Made by a program: the position numbers and the translations under genes
Shown: in pieces, positions 1 through 7,877 of the stretch
Layout: the number at the start of each line of letters is the position of its first letter
Position numbering within the stretch: the stretch's first letter is position 1
From: DASVWZ01 sp036392935
GTDB taxonomy: Bacteria > Acidobacteriota > Terriglobia > Terriglobales > Acidobacteriaceae
Assembly: GCA_036392935.1 (NCBI GenBank)
Contig: DASVWZ010000177.1
Coordinates: forward strand, 1 to 49,463
DNA length: 49,463 nt
Direction: 5' to 3'
Notes under the pieces: generated by a model
Database searches by the model: none
Seen by the model: the letters and a program-made list of their open reading frames with translations, nothing else
Told to the model about the DNA's origin: nothing

Positions 1-530
1 TCACAAACGAATCCGAACGTGGCCACGCGCGCCAGCAGCTTGGTGCCGCTGACGTTTAGTGCGGTGGTAAAGGCGATCATCAGGATCGCAACCACGACCT
101 CGCCGACCTGGTCGACTTTGAAGCCGAAAAGCTGCGCTAAATAAGGAGCACCGCCGACGGCGACTCCGGCAATTGTGCTGCACAAGGCCCACAGATAAAT
201 CCATCCCGCGATCCACGCCCAGCGCCGTCCGATCAACCGCCTCGCCCACGGATACAATCCGCCGGCGATAGGGAATTGCGAAACAATTTCGCCGAACACC
301 ATCGCCACCAAAAGTTGCCCGAAGCCGACCAGGAGGTAGCTCCAGAAAAACGGTGGTCCGCCGATGGGGAAAACCGTGGCAAACAGCGTGTAGACACCGA
401 CCACCGGAGACAAGTAGGTGAACCCGAGCGAAAAGTTCGCCCACAAACTCATCTTGCGCTCGAATTTGGAGTCGTATCCTAGGGCTTCGAGCTGCGCTGC
501 ATCCTGGTCCGCTCTCGCGTCTGATGTCAC
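1..530 (-). CDS. APC-family amino acid/amine permease (partial, C-terminus outside window)
   Basis: Translating the minus strand from a GTG at 530 gives about 176 residues with the look of an amino acid-polyamine-organocation permease. After a short polar N-terminus come the first membrane helices, with a Ser-Pro-Val-Val-Gly-Val-Tyr stretch in helix 1 and Gly-Glu-Ile-Val-Ser-Gln-Phe-Pro followed by Ala-Gly-Gly-Leu-Tyr-Pro-Trp-Ala in helix 2, both typical of the GABA/choline/amino acid permease branch. The GTG has a GGGAG ribosome site 9 bases upstream. The gene starts 31 bases after the SnoaL-like gene stops, so the two are probably cotranscribed. It should move an amino acid or amine across the inner membrane; the substrate cannot be told. 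The gene runs off the left edge. Confidence 0.85.
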   Translation of the reverse strand, partial: MTSDARADQDAAQLEALGYDSKFERKMSLWANFSLGFTYLSPVVGVYTLFATVFPIGGPPFFWSYLLVGFGQLLVAMVFGEIVSQFPIAGGLYPWARRLIGRRWAWIAGWIYLWALCSTIAGVAVGGAPYLAQLFGFKVDQVGEVVVAILMIAFTTALNVSGTKLLARVATFGFVC

Positions 531-561
531 AGTTGTTGTCTCCCACCGCCGGCCATACCAA

Positions 562-1050
562 CTATTTCGGCGCCACTCCCACTTGCTTCATGATGGTTGC
601 CGCATCGTAAAAGTCCAGACATCGCGATATCTTGCCGTCCTTCACGTCAACCACGCTCACGCCGCGCACCGAGAATTTTTTCCCGGTTTTATAGATGTCC
701 TTGTCGGTGCCACTGAAGACCCACTCAATGGTTCCGTGGCCGTTGTTAACCATGCCCCGCACCAGTTCAAGCTTCAGATCGGGAACGGCAGCGATCTCGT
801 CTGCCACGAATTTTCGCACCTCGGCGGTGCCATGGTAAGCGCCGCCGATCGAAGTCGTGTCTTCATACGTGACGTCGCTGGTGAACGCGGAGAGAAATTT
901 GTCCGGGTCGTGTGAGTTCCAAGCTGCGACCCACGCTTCGGCAACCGCTTTTCCCTGATCGCCGCTCTTGGTTTGGGCCGGCGCGGCGGTCGCCGCAAGC
1001 ATCGCCACCAGCATAAGCACGCCCATTTTCGTTGTCATTGATCCATTCAT
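562..1050 (-). CDS. Secreted SnoaL/NTF2-like protein
   Basis: The 162-residue product has a signal peptide (Met-Thr-Thr-Lys, hydrophobic stretch to about residue 25, Ala-Pro-Ala-Gln cleavage region) followed by a nuclear-transport-factor-2/SnoaL-type fold: an N-terminal helix with AWVAAWNSHDPDKFLSAF, then Tyr-Glu-Asp, a YHG turn, and a C-terminal sheet ending in a Phe-Tyr-Asp segment. Families of this fold are small enzymes (ketosteroid isomerase, polyketide cyclase) or ligand binders; the sequence does not say which. A second in-frame Met at residue 5 is an equally possible start. It precedes the permease and carries a promoter overlapped by a palindrome at 1082-1106, so it may be controlled by the neighbouring MerR-XRE-cupin regulator. 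Confidence 0.85.
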   Translation of the reverse strand: MNGSMTTKMGVLMLVAMLAATAAPAQTKSGDQGKAVAEAWVAAWNSHDPDKFLSAFTSDVTYEDTTSIGGAYHGTAEVRKFVADEIAAVPDLKLELVRGMVNNGHGTIEWVFSGTDKDIYKTGKKFSVRGVSVVDVKDGKISRCLDFYDAATIMKQVGVAPK

Positions 1051-1081
1051 CCCGCAACCTGCATTACCGCCGCCGTTCTCA

Positions 1082-1106
1082 AACGTTGTGCGAATATAGC
1101 AAGGTT
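1082..1106 (-). promoter_or_regulatory. Operator-like palindrome over the snoaL-like gene promoter
   Basis: On the plus strand this reads AACGTTGT, a 9-base spacer, then GCAAGGTT, an imperfect inverted repeat. On the minus strand the spacer contains TATATT (plus 1093-1098), and TTGCCC (plus 1116-1121) lies exactly 17 bases upstream, giving a plausible sigma-70 promoter for the snoaL-like gene. The palindrome straddles the -10 box. A near-identical element lies at 2028-2052 on the other side of the regulator gene. Binding by that regulator is inferred, not shown. Confidence 0.55.
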
Positions 1107-1134
1107 TGATTTGTGGGGCAAGCTGTGAAATCGG

Positions 1135-1935
1135 CTAGAACGTCGGCGGCACGTTCACCCACAGCACGCGCGTCTCGGAGCGACCCGGATTCAACCAGCG
1201 GTGCGGCGCGCTGCTCTCGAAATAAAAACTGTCGCCTGCTTTCAGCCGGTAATGCTCTTCGCGCACCGAAATTTCCAGCTCACCGCGCAGCACGAAAAGA
1301 AATTCTTCGCCCTCATGGGTGTAGGCCTCGCCGCTGCCGGATTTGGGCGCGATGCGAAACAAGTGCGGCTCCATTGCCGTGTTGCCCCAGGCCAGCAAAT
1401 CCATCTGCACCCCAGGTCCGGCTTCGAGCGTCTTGCGCCGTTTGGGTGTAACCAGTCGCCCATCCGGCTCAGAAGGATGAAAAAAATCCAGAATGCTGGT
1501 CTTGTAAAAGGCCGCCAGCCGCCGCAACGTCCCCACCGACGCGCTCATGTTCGACCGCTCCAGCGCGCTGAGAAACCCCTGGGAAATGCCCGCTGCCCTC
1601 GCAACCTGCGCCAGCGAAAGTTTGCGCCGCGTGCGCAGTTGGCGCAGATGCGCACCCACGGAACTGTTGGCTCCGCTCGACTCCGCCGGCGCGCGGCCTT
1701 CGCGCTTGAGCAGGTGGACGATCGCAACCGCATTCATCCCCCGGACTTTCCGCAAGAACCGTGCACGCTTCAACAGACTTACGTCTTCCTGCGTGTATAA
1801 ACGGTAACGGCTGGCGCTTCGCTGCGGGCGGATCAATCCCAGGTTCTCCCACGAGCGAATCACGGACGAGGAAACACCCACCAGATCGGCGACATCACCA
1901 ATCTTCAAATAGAGTGTTGGCGATTTCGATTTCAT
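1135..1935 (-). CDS. Hybrid MerR-XRE-cupin transcriptional regulator
   Basis: The 266-residue protein joins three recognisable modules. Residues about 8-80 form a MerR-type winged helix (LYLKIGDVADLVGVSSSVIR, then Trp-Glu, Gly-Leu-Ile-Arg-Pro and a Tyr-Arg-Leu-Tyr wing). Residues about 92-152 are an XRE/Cro helix-turn-helix (Leu-Arg-Arg-Lys-Leu-Ser-Leu followed by an Ala-Gly-Ile-Ser-Gln-Gly-Phe-Leu-Ser recognition region). Residues about 200-266 are a small cupin with a His-Glu-Gly-Glu-Glu-Phe motif and a Pro-His-Arg-Trp end. XRE-cupin regulators such as PuuR usually sense small metabolites and control their uptake or catabolism. Here it lies between a permease-linked operon and a divergent TonB receptor gene, and palindromes flank it on both sides. 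Its ligand is unknown. Confidence 0.88.
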   Translation of the reverse strand: MKSKSPTLYLKIGDVADLVGVSSSVIRSWENLGLIRPQRSASRYRLYTQEDVSLLKRARFLRKVRGMNAVAIVHLLKREGRAPAESSGANSSVGAHLRQLRTRRKLSLAQVARAAGISQGFLSALERSNMSASVGTLRRLAAFYKTSILDFFHPSEPDGRLVTPKRRKTLEAGPGVQMDLLAWGNTAMEPHLFRIAPKSGSGEAYTHEGEEFLFVLRGELEISVREEHYRLKAGDSFYFESSAPHRWLNPGRSETRVLWVNVPPTF

Positions 1936-2027
1936 GTGCCGGTATCGCGTGTGCGAACGGTTGCCAGGATCGTCGGGGGAAGCAGTGCGGGGTCACTTTT
2001 TTCTTGACACCTTACCCCGCATTCTCT

Positions 2028-2052
2028 AACGTTGCGTCATTATAGCAAGGTT
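2028..2052. promoter_or_regulatory. Operator-like palindrome in the regulator/TonB receptor divergent region
   Basis: AACGTTGC, a 9-base spacer, then GCAAGGTT: the arms match at 7 of 8 positions. Read on the minus strand the spacer includes a perfect TATAAT (plus 2039-2044) that could serve the regulator gene starting at 1935. On the plus strand TTGACA at 2004-2009 is followed, 17 bases later, by TAACGT (2027-2032), which overlaps the left arm and could serve the TonB receptor gene. The same element occurs at 1082-1106. Confidence 0.5.
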
Positions 2053-2113
2053 CTGTTTTCACGCAAGGCGGTCAAATTGCTCTGCGGATCGCCTCAATGT
2101 AAGGAGAGCCCCC

Positions 2114-5100
2114 ATGCATCGGACGGTATCGCGCACCGCGCAGTTGCTGTGTTTGACGATTCTTGCCCTCACCGCACTTTTCCCCTCTTCCAGCTTCGCG
2201 CAAAGCACCTCGGGCAGAATCATCGGCCGTGTTACCGACCCCACCGGCGCGGTGCTCGCCGGCGTCACCGTCAACCTGACCGATGAAAACACCGGCGTAG
2301 TGCGCGACACTCAAACCAACACCAGCGGCGATTACACCTTCGTCGAAGTTAAACCCGGAACTTATACCGTCGAATTCTCCCAGCAGGGATTCAAGAAGAA
2401 CGTCCAGAAAAGCGTCAAGGTCGATGTCAATCAGGTCGTGAACCTAAATTCGACTCTCCAAGTCGGGCAGGCCGAGGAGACCGTCGAAGTCACGGGCGAA
2501 GTCGCGCAGGTTGAAACCACCAGCACCCAGCTCGGCGCAGTGATCAACGATCGCTCCATCAACGAACTGCCGCTCAATACCCGCGACACCTATCAGTTCC
2601 TCCAGCTTCAACCCGGTGTGCAGGCGCAGCTGGGCAACGGCAACGGCAGCTTGTTTTACGGATCGCAGGACACCGGCTCAGTTTCCGTGAACGGAGGCCG
2701 CACCCGCGCCAATAACTTCAGCGTCAATGGCGGCGATGCCAACGACCAGTTCGTTAACCTGCCCACCGTGCAGCCCACCCCCGACAGCGTCGAAGAATTC
2801 CGCGTTATTACCAATACCTTCGACGCCGAATATGGCCGCAACTCCGGCTCCGTCGTCAACGTAATCACCAAGTCCGGCACCAACGGTTTTCACGGCAACG
2901 TGTACGAGTATTTCCGCAATACCATTCTCGATTCCAAGGGCTACTTCGACTCTGTCCGGCCGCAGTGGAATCAAAATCAGTTTGGCGGAACCCTCGGCGG
3001 GCCCATTAGAAAAGACCGCACTTTTTTCTTCACCTCGTATGAAGGCCGCCGTATCCGCCAGGGAATCTCGGGTCAAGTGGTCAACGTCCCCACTGACGCT
3101 CAGCGGACCGGCGATTTTTCCGGCGTGGGTGGCTTCGCCGGCGGGGGAGGCATCAGCAGTGCCAATCCTTTTGTCGCACAAGTCTTGAACGGACGCCCCG
3201 GCTGTACCGCCGCCATTCTTGCGGTTCCCGGCGCCGTTGCTCCGGCCGCCGGCCTCAACTGGTCGCAGATTTTTCCCACCGGCAAAATCCCTTCCCAGTG
3301 TCAGGACCCCGTTGCCGTCAACCTGATGCAGCGTTTCATTCCATCTTCTCCGACTGGCTTTTACCAGGCTGTACCAGTCGGCACCGACAATGGCGACCAG
3401 TTCACCATCCGTATCGACCACAAAATCACCGACCGGCAGAACTTCACTGCGTACTACTATTTCAACGATATTCGCCAGCTTGAGCCCTACAACGAATTCG
3501 AGCAGGCCGGCGCCAACCTTCCCGGATTCGGCAACTACAACGACAACCGTTTCCAGCAATACAATCTCAGCCACATCTGGACCATCAGCAACAGCGTGGT
3601 CAATGAAGCCCGTTTCACCTACATGCGCGAAGGCGAACAGGGCTTTCTAAAGCCGCAGACCACGAACGCCGTGACTGCTTCCTGTACCGGACCCGCCAGC
3701 GCTTTTTGTTTTACCGGTGTTTCCGATTCCTCAGCCATTAACCAGTTGCTGGTCAGCACCGGTACCCCCGCCGGCAAGGGCGGAATTACCACCGGGTTGC
3801 CGAGCACCCTGACCGGCGTTCCTTATATCAACGTCGCCGGCGGGGCACAGATCGGCAACAATTTTGAAGGCATCCTCCCCCAGACCGGCAACAGTTTCCA
3901 ATGGTCTGACAGCCTGACGTGGGTCAAGAACACCCACACTTTTAAGTTCGGTACTGATGTCCGCCGCCAGCGTTTCGACCAGTACTACTACTTCAATGTC
4001 AACGGCGAATACACCATCAACAACACCGGGTCGAATGCCATCGTTCCAGGAGACGGCGATAATTACGCCGCATACCTGCTAGGTCTAGTCGATACCTATG
4101 ATCAAGGCTCTGGCCAGCGCGAAGACATTCGCGTCACCTCGGTTTATCCCTTCGTTCAGGACAGTTGGAAGGTCCGCCCAAACCTGACGCTTAACTACGG
4201 CTTGCGGTGGGAGCTGAACACTCCGCCCACTGACATCAGCGGACACGTCGAGAGCTTCCGGCCGGGACAGAACTCCGTCATTCATCCGTGCCAGTTGAGT
4301 CCGCTGAGCATCACCTATTTTCAGACCCAGTACGGCGTCGCTGATCCAACCTGCGCCAACACCGGCACCACTCCCACCGGTCTCGTCGTCCCAGGTGATC
4401 CCGGCGTTCCCGCCGGCATGACCAGCACCTACTACAAATCTTTCGCGCCCCGCATCGGAGTCGCCTGGAGTCCCGATGCCGCCGGTAAAACCAGCGTCCG
4501 CGCGGGCTGGGGTCTTTTTTATAACCCGATTGAAGAATTGGTCATGGCACAGTTCGGTGCCGAACCGCCATTCGGAGGTAGCTCGGAACTTTTCGATACC
4601 TTCTTTAATACGCCCTTCGTTTATCAGGCCGGGGGATCGGTTGCTCCCAATCCTTTCAACGGCATCATTACGCCGGGCAAGAACGCGCCGGTAGATTACT
4701 CGCTGTTCCGGCCGCTTCTTCTTTATGGCGATCTTCAACCTCACCTGCGCTCGCAATATACCGCGCAGTACAACCTGACGATTCAACGCCAGGTCACCAG
4801 AGATCTCATGGCCCAGATCGGCTATGTCGGATCGCAAGGCCATCGCCTGCTCGCCTCGCACGATATAAATCCTGCCAATCCGCAGACCTGCCTAGATATG
4901 TACAACCTGTACAACATGAACAACAATTTCACGACTTCCTACGGCACCCCCACCCAATGCGGACCCTATCTTGAAGACCAGCAATGGACGGTCACTCCTC
5001 CGCCCGGCTTCCAGTTCCACATGCCGAACGGCCAAGTCGTCACCGGAACCGGAAAGCCATTGCAGTTTGTCGGACTGCGGCCGTATTCTTCCCCGAGTTG

Positions 5101-5905
5101 CAACGCCTTCACCGGCGCCGGCTGCCCGCCCGATGGGACTCCCGTATTCAGTTCGATTTTCGCCGAAGACACGGTTGCGAACTCCAACTACAACGCGCTG
5201 GAAGCCATGCTCGAAAAGCGCTTCTCCCACGGATTGCAATTCCAGGCGTCTTACACTTTCAGCAAGTCGATCGACGAAGCTTCCACCTTTGAGGAGACGC
5301 TCAATCCCTTCAACTACAACACCAATCGCGGGCTCTCGCTCTTTAATTCCAAACAGCGCTTCGTTATCAGCTATGACTGGGAACTGCCGCTTCCCAAGAA
5401 GGAAGGATTTGCCGGCGTACTGGTGAACAACTGGGCGGTCTCGGGCATTGCGCAGTTCCAGAGCGGATTTCCGATTCGCCTGGATACTGAAGGCGATTAC
5501 GAATTGATTGGCAGCATCTTCTTTTTAGGCACCGAGGCTCCTCAGCAGATCGCGCCTTTCCAGAAACTGAATCCCAAGACCAGCGGCGGGTTCTGGTTTA
5601 ATGGCAACGATTTTCAGGATCCGCAAAGCAAACCCGGCGTTCCCGCGGGGGCATTCAATATCAACACTCAGCGCACCATCTGCTGCGGACCGGGGCTGCA
5701 GGATTGGGACTTCTCGGTGCACAAACAGATCAATATCGATGAGGCGAGGTACTTCCAGTTCCGGGCGGAGTTCTTCAACATTTTTAACCACACCAACTTT
5801 TACAACCCCGATGGCCACTTCTCCGACGGCGCCACCGAGTTCGGAAAAATCACCCAGGCCCAGGCCCCGCGGTTGGTGCAGTTCGCGTTGAAGCTGTTCT
5901 TTTAG
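2114..5905 (+). CDS. Oar-type TonB-dependent outer-membrane receptor with carboxypeptidase-regulatory-like domain
   Basis: The 1263-residue product has a signal peptide ending at Ser-Phe-Ala-Gln (about residue 30) and a CarboxypepD_reg-like beta-sandwich at about 33-115 (Gly-Arg-Val-Thr-Asp-Pro-Thr-Gly-Ala, then Gly-Thr-Tyr-Thr-Val-Glu-Phe). A plug domain follows at about 120-260, with the Glu-Phe-Arg-Val-Ile-Thr-Asn-Thr-Phe-Asp-Ala-Glu-Tyr-Gly-Arg motif, and then a long beta barrel. It ends with Phe-Ala-Leu-Lys-Leu-Phe-Phe, a typical barrel-insertion signal. Such Oar/SusC-like receptors are expanded in Acidobacteriota and take up large or scarce substrates using TonB energy. The ATG has a GGAG site 8 bases upstream. 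It is divergent from the regulator gene, so it may be under its control. Substrate unknown. Confidence 0.93.
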   Translation: MHRTVSRTAQLLCLTILALTALFPSSSFAQSTSGRIIGRVTDPTGAVLAGVTVNLTDENTGVVRDTQTNTSGDYTFVEVKPGTYTVEFSQQGFKKNVQKSVKVDVNQVVNLNSTLQVGQAEETVEVTGEVAQVETTSTQLGAVINDRSINELPLNTRDTYQFLQLQPGVQAQLGNGNGSLFYGSQDTGSVSVNGGRTRANNFSVNGGDANDQFVNLPTVQPTPDSVEEFRVITNTFDAEYGRNSGSVVNVITKSGTNGFHGNVYEYFRNTILDSKGYFDSVRPQWNQNQFGGTLGGPIRKDRTFFFTSYEGRRIRQGISGQVVNVPTDAQRTGDFSGVGGFAGGGGISSANPFVAQVLNGRPGCTAAILAVPGAVAPAAGLNWSQIFPTGKIPSQCQDPVAVNLMQRFIPSSPTGFYQAVPVGTDNGDQFTIRIDHKITDRQNFTAYYYFNDIRQLEPYNEFEQAGANLPGFGNYNDNRFQQYNLSHIWTISNSVVNEARFTYMREGEQGFLKPQTTNAVTASCTGPASAFCFTGVSDSSAINQLLVSTGTPAGKGGITTGLPSTLTGVPYINVAGGAQIGNNFEGILPQTGNSFQWSDSLTWVKNTHTFKFGTDVRRQRFDQYYYFNVNGEYTINNTGSNAIVPGDGDNYAAYLLGLVDTYDQGSGQREDIRVTSVYPFVQDSWKVRPNLTLNYGLRWELNTPPTDISGHVESFRPGQNSVIHPCQLSPLSITYFQTQYGVADPTCANTGTTPTGLVVPGDPGVPAGMTSTYYKSFAPRIGVAWSPDAAGKTSVRAGWGLFYNPIEELVMAQFGAEPPFGGSSELFDTFFNTPFVYQAGGSVAPNPFNGIITPGKNAPVDYSLFRPLLLYGDLQPHLRSQYTAQYNLTIQRQVTRDLMAQIGYVGSQGHRLLASHDINPANPQTCLDMYNLYNMNNNFTTSYGTPTQCGPYLEDQQWTVTPPPGFQFHMPNGQVVTGTGKPLQFVGLRPYSSPSCNAFTGAGCPPDGTPVFSSIFAEDTVANSNYNALEAMLEKRFSHGLQFQASYTFSKSIDEASTFEETLNPFNYNTNRGLSLFNSKQRFVISYDWELPLPKKEGFAGVLVNNWAVSGIAQFQSGFPIRLDTEGDYELIGSIFFLGTEAPQQIAPFQKLNPKTSGGFWFNGNDFQDPQSKPGVPAGAFNINTQRTICCGPGLQDWDFSVHKQINIDEARYFQFRAEFFNIFNHTNFYNPDGHFSDGATEFGKITQAQAPRLVQFALKLFF

Positions 5906-5922
5906 TGCGGCTTCAGTAGACG

Positions 5923-5942
5923 CACACCCCCGTTTTGGTGTG
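5923..5942. terminator. Weak hairpin after TonB receptor gene
   Basis: CACACC and GGTGTG can pair around an 8-base loop just after the receptor stop codon. There is no clear run of T after it on the plus strand, so function as an intrinsic terminator is doubtful. Confidence 0.25.
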
Positions 5943-6123
5943 TAAAATACTGATTCTATTGGGTCGCCGATGGGCCATATCTATCTAAGTTATTGATGGC
6001 AAAGAAGTTAAATATTAAAATATAGAAAACAAAGGATTTGTTGGCGGCATATGTTTATATAGTAGTTAACATGCCGCAGCGAGATCGAGGCAGGCTGCCG
6101 TCTTGGTTAGGGAGAACCAGAGG
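5943..6123. other. AT-rich convergent intergenic region
   Basis: This gap between two convergent genes is much richer in A+T than its surroundings. It holds an inverted repeat, GCGGCAT at 6044-6050 with ATGCCGC at 6071-6077, which with a two-base bulge extends to GTT/AAC. A TTGATG...TAAAAT pair resembles a promoter but no convincing coding frame follows it. I see no gene here. Confidence 0.3.
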
Positions 6124-7149
6124 CTACGGCCGCACGCGGGCTTCGCGTGGAGGGGTGTCATAAAGCTTGCGCCAAGCCCGGCGCAACTGGCGCGAAGAGC
6201 TGAATCCCGATTGTTCGGCCACGCGCTCCATATCGAGATCGGTCTGATGGAGAAGGTCTTGCGCGAAGGCCACCCGCAGGCGGTTGCGGTAGTCGGCGAT
6301 GCCCATGCCAACACATTCGTGAAACAACCGCGACAAATGACGGCTGCTGGCGCCGGCGATCCGGGCGAGCCGGTTGAGAGTCCAGGATTGTGCGACATCG
6401 CTGGAGATCGCGTCCTGCACGCGATGCACCGCAGGGTGAATATGGTTCCGGCCTTCGAGCCAGGGAGAAAGCTGGGGATCGGAACCGCTGCGGCGTAAAT
6501 AAACCACCAGATAACGAGCGACGGCGACGGCCGCGGATTGACCGGCGCACTGGCTGGTCAGGTAGAGCATAAGGTCGATGCCGGCGGTGATGCCGGCGCT
6601 GGAGTAGCGTCCGCGATCTTCGACGTAGAGACGGTTTTCCAAAACCCGCGCCCGGGGAGCAATTCGCGCCAACTCATCGCAACCTGAGTAGTGGGTGGTG
6701 CAGGCGTATCCGTCGAGCAGGCCAGCGCGCGCAGCCATTAGGGCGCCAGTACAGATTGAAATGATCTTGTGGCCCGGCGTGACAGCGTTGCGAAGCCATT
6801 CGACGATGGCATCTTCGTTGAGCGTATCGGTCCGCGATTTGCCGGCGCCCATTCCGCCGCCGCAGAGCATGACGTTCTCGACATCGCCGGCCAGAACAAT
6901 CCAGGCGTTCGATGGCAGTTTGCGGGGCAGGCGCTCGATGCCGGCAAGGGTGGCTCCGATCGACGTATCTAACGAGGGCGCAGGGCCGATGTAGCGCACT
7001 TCAAAATGAACGGCATTTTGCACGCGATTGGTTTGCCGGAGAACCTCGAGTGGTCCGGCGATATCAAGCAGGAGCAATCGTGGCGGCACGACTACGAAAA
7101 CTGGGATGGTTGTCACGGTTGATTTATGGCCATTCTTCGACTGATTCAT
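6124..7149 (-). CDS. GlxA-family transcriptional regulator (DJ-1/PfpI domain plus AraC helix-turn-helix)
   Basis: The 341-residue protein has an N-terminal class I glutamine-amidotransferase-like (DJ-1/PfpI) domain at about 13-200, with a Leu-Leu-Asp-Ile-Ala-Gly-Pro-Leu-Glu-Val opening and an Ile-Cys-Thr-Gly-Ala-Leu nucleophile-elbow motif. A C-terminal AraC-type double helix-turn-helix follows at about 225-335 (Leu-Ala-Arg-Ile-Ala-Gly-Ala-Ser-Ser-Arg-His-Leu-Ser-Arg-Leu-Phe, then Gly-Phe-Ser-Ser-Ser-Arg-Gln-Leu-Arg-Arg). This is the architecture of GlxA, CdhR and related regulators, which usually control catabolic genes for nitrogenous or small organic compounds. It is divergence-free: the isochorismatase-family gene lies just upstream on the same strand, so it may be its target. 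Confidence 0.9.
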   Translation of the reverse strand: MNQSKNGHKSTVTTIPVFVVVPPRLLLLDIAGPLEVLRQTNRVQNAVHFEVRYIGPAPSLDTSIGATLAGIERLPRKLPSNAWIVLAGDVENVMLCGGGMGAGKSRTDTLNEDAIVEWLRNAVTPGHKIISICTGALMAARAGLLDGYACTTHYSGCDELARIAPRARVLENRLYVEDRGRYSSAGITAGIDLMLYLTSQCAGQSAAVAVARYLVVYLRRSGSDPQLSPWLEGRNHIHPAVHRVQDAISSDVAQSWTLNRLARIAGASSRHLSRLFHECVGMGIADYRNRLRVAFAQDLLHQTDLDMERVAEQSGFSSSRQLRRAWRKLYDTPPREARVRP

Positions 7150-7225
7150 AGTGCGGCTGATATGACTTCAACGCTGAAATGAGGTGCTGGTCTACATTCA
7201 AAATTCCATTGAGACGTAAGACCCA

Positions 7226-7792
7226 TCAAGCTACGAGCTTAGATGCGCCTTTGGCCAAAGCTTCATCCACCGTCGCGATCCGGGCGAAACGGTCGTCGAG
7301 AACGAGCTCAGTTCTCGCTTTGATTTCCTCCGGAGTCCAGGTGCGGCCATGGCGATCGGTCATGGGAAATGTCAGGGTCGCTTCGGTCACGTAATCAACC
7401 TTGAAGCCGATGTCCGACGCATGCCTAGTGGTGGTTTCGCAGCACTGCTCGCTGCGAATGCCCGAAACGATGACGCGGCGAATGCCGTGCTGGACGAGCC
7501 AGACCTCGAGGCCGCTGCCGACCAGCGCGCTGTGGCTACGCTTGCGGAATACGGCGTCGGGCGACAACGTCAGGCCGGCCAGGGTTGTGACGTGCCCGGA
7601 ACCTTGCGAGAACGGCCCGGTTTCTTCGATATGGAAAATCTGGAGCACGGGAATTTTGTTTTGCTGCGCGCCGTCGATGAGTTTCTGCAGCCGTTCAGTG
7701 AAAGCCGGCACGTCTGAATCGTTCCAGTAGGGGCGATGACGAAACGACTCTTGAACGTCAACCAGCAGAAGCGCGGTATCGGAAGATGGCAT
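7226..7792 (-). CDS. Isochorismatase-family cysteine hydrolase
   Basis: The 188-residue protein fits the isochorismatase-like hydrolase family. Asp in Leu-Leu-Leu-Val-Asp-Val-Gln-Glu-Ser-Phe, Lys in Phe-Arg-Lys-Arg-Ser-His-Ser-Ala and the Cys pair in Ser-Gly-Ile-Arg-Ser-Glu-Gln-Cys-Cys-Glu-Thr are the expected Asp-Lys-Cys catalytic set. Members hydrolyse isochorismate, nicotinamide, ureidoacrylate or similar amides; the exact substrate cannot be read. The ATG has AGGAG six bases upstream. It lies 76 bases from the GlxA-type regulator start on the same strand. Confidence 0.88.
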   Translation of the reverse strand: MPSSDTALLLVDVQESFRHRPYWNDSDVPAFTERLQKLIDGAQQNKIPVLQIFHIEETGPFSQGSGHVTTLAGLTLSPDAVFRKRSHSALVGSGLEVWLVQHGIRRVIVSGIRSEQCCETTTRHASDIGFKVDYVTEATLTFPMTDRHGRTWTPEEIKARTELVLDDRFARIATVDEALAKGASKLVA

Positions 7793-7877
7793 TTCTTTCT
7801 CCTATTTATGATTGGCTGGCTGACCGCCGAAAGAGTTGATTCTGGCGATCAGCCATGCCGGCTCATGATTCTTGTTG

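Noticed and set aside
1..561. Minus-strand frame of 186 codons at the left edge
   Set aside because: The permease frame one base away has clear membrane helices and a ribosome site; this frame is Arg-rich.
2678..3574. Long minus-strand open frame inside TonB receptor 1
   Set aside because: It lies wholly inside a gene with strong domain evidence, has biased composition and no recognisable motif; it is a shadow frame. The same holds for 4085-4861 on the minus strand.
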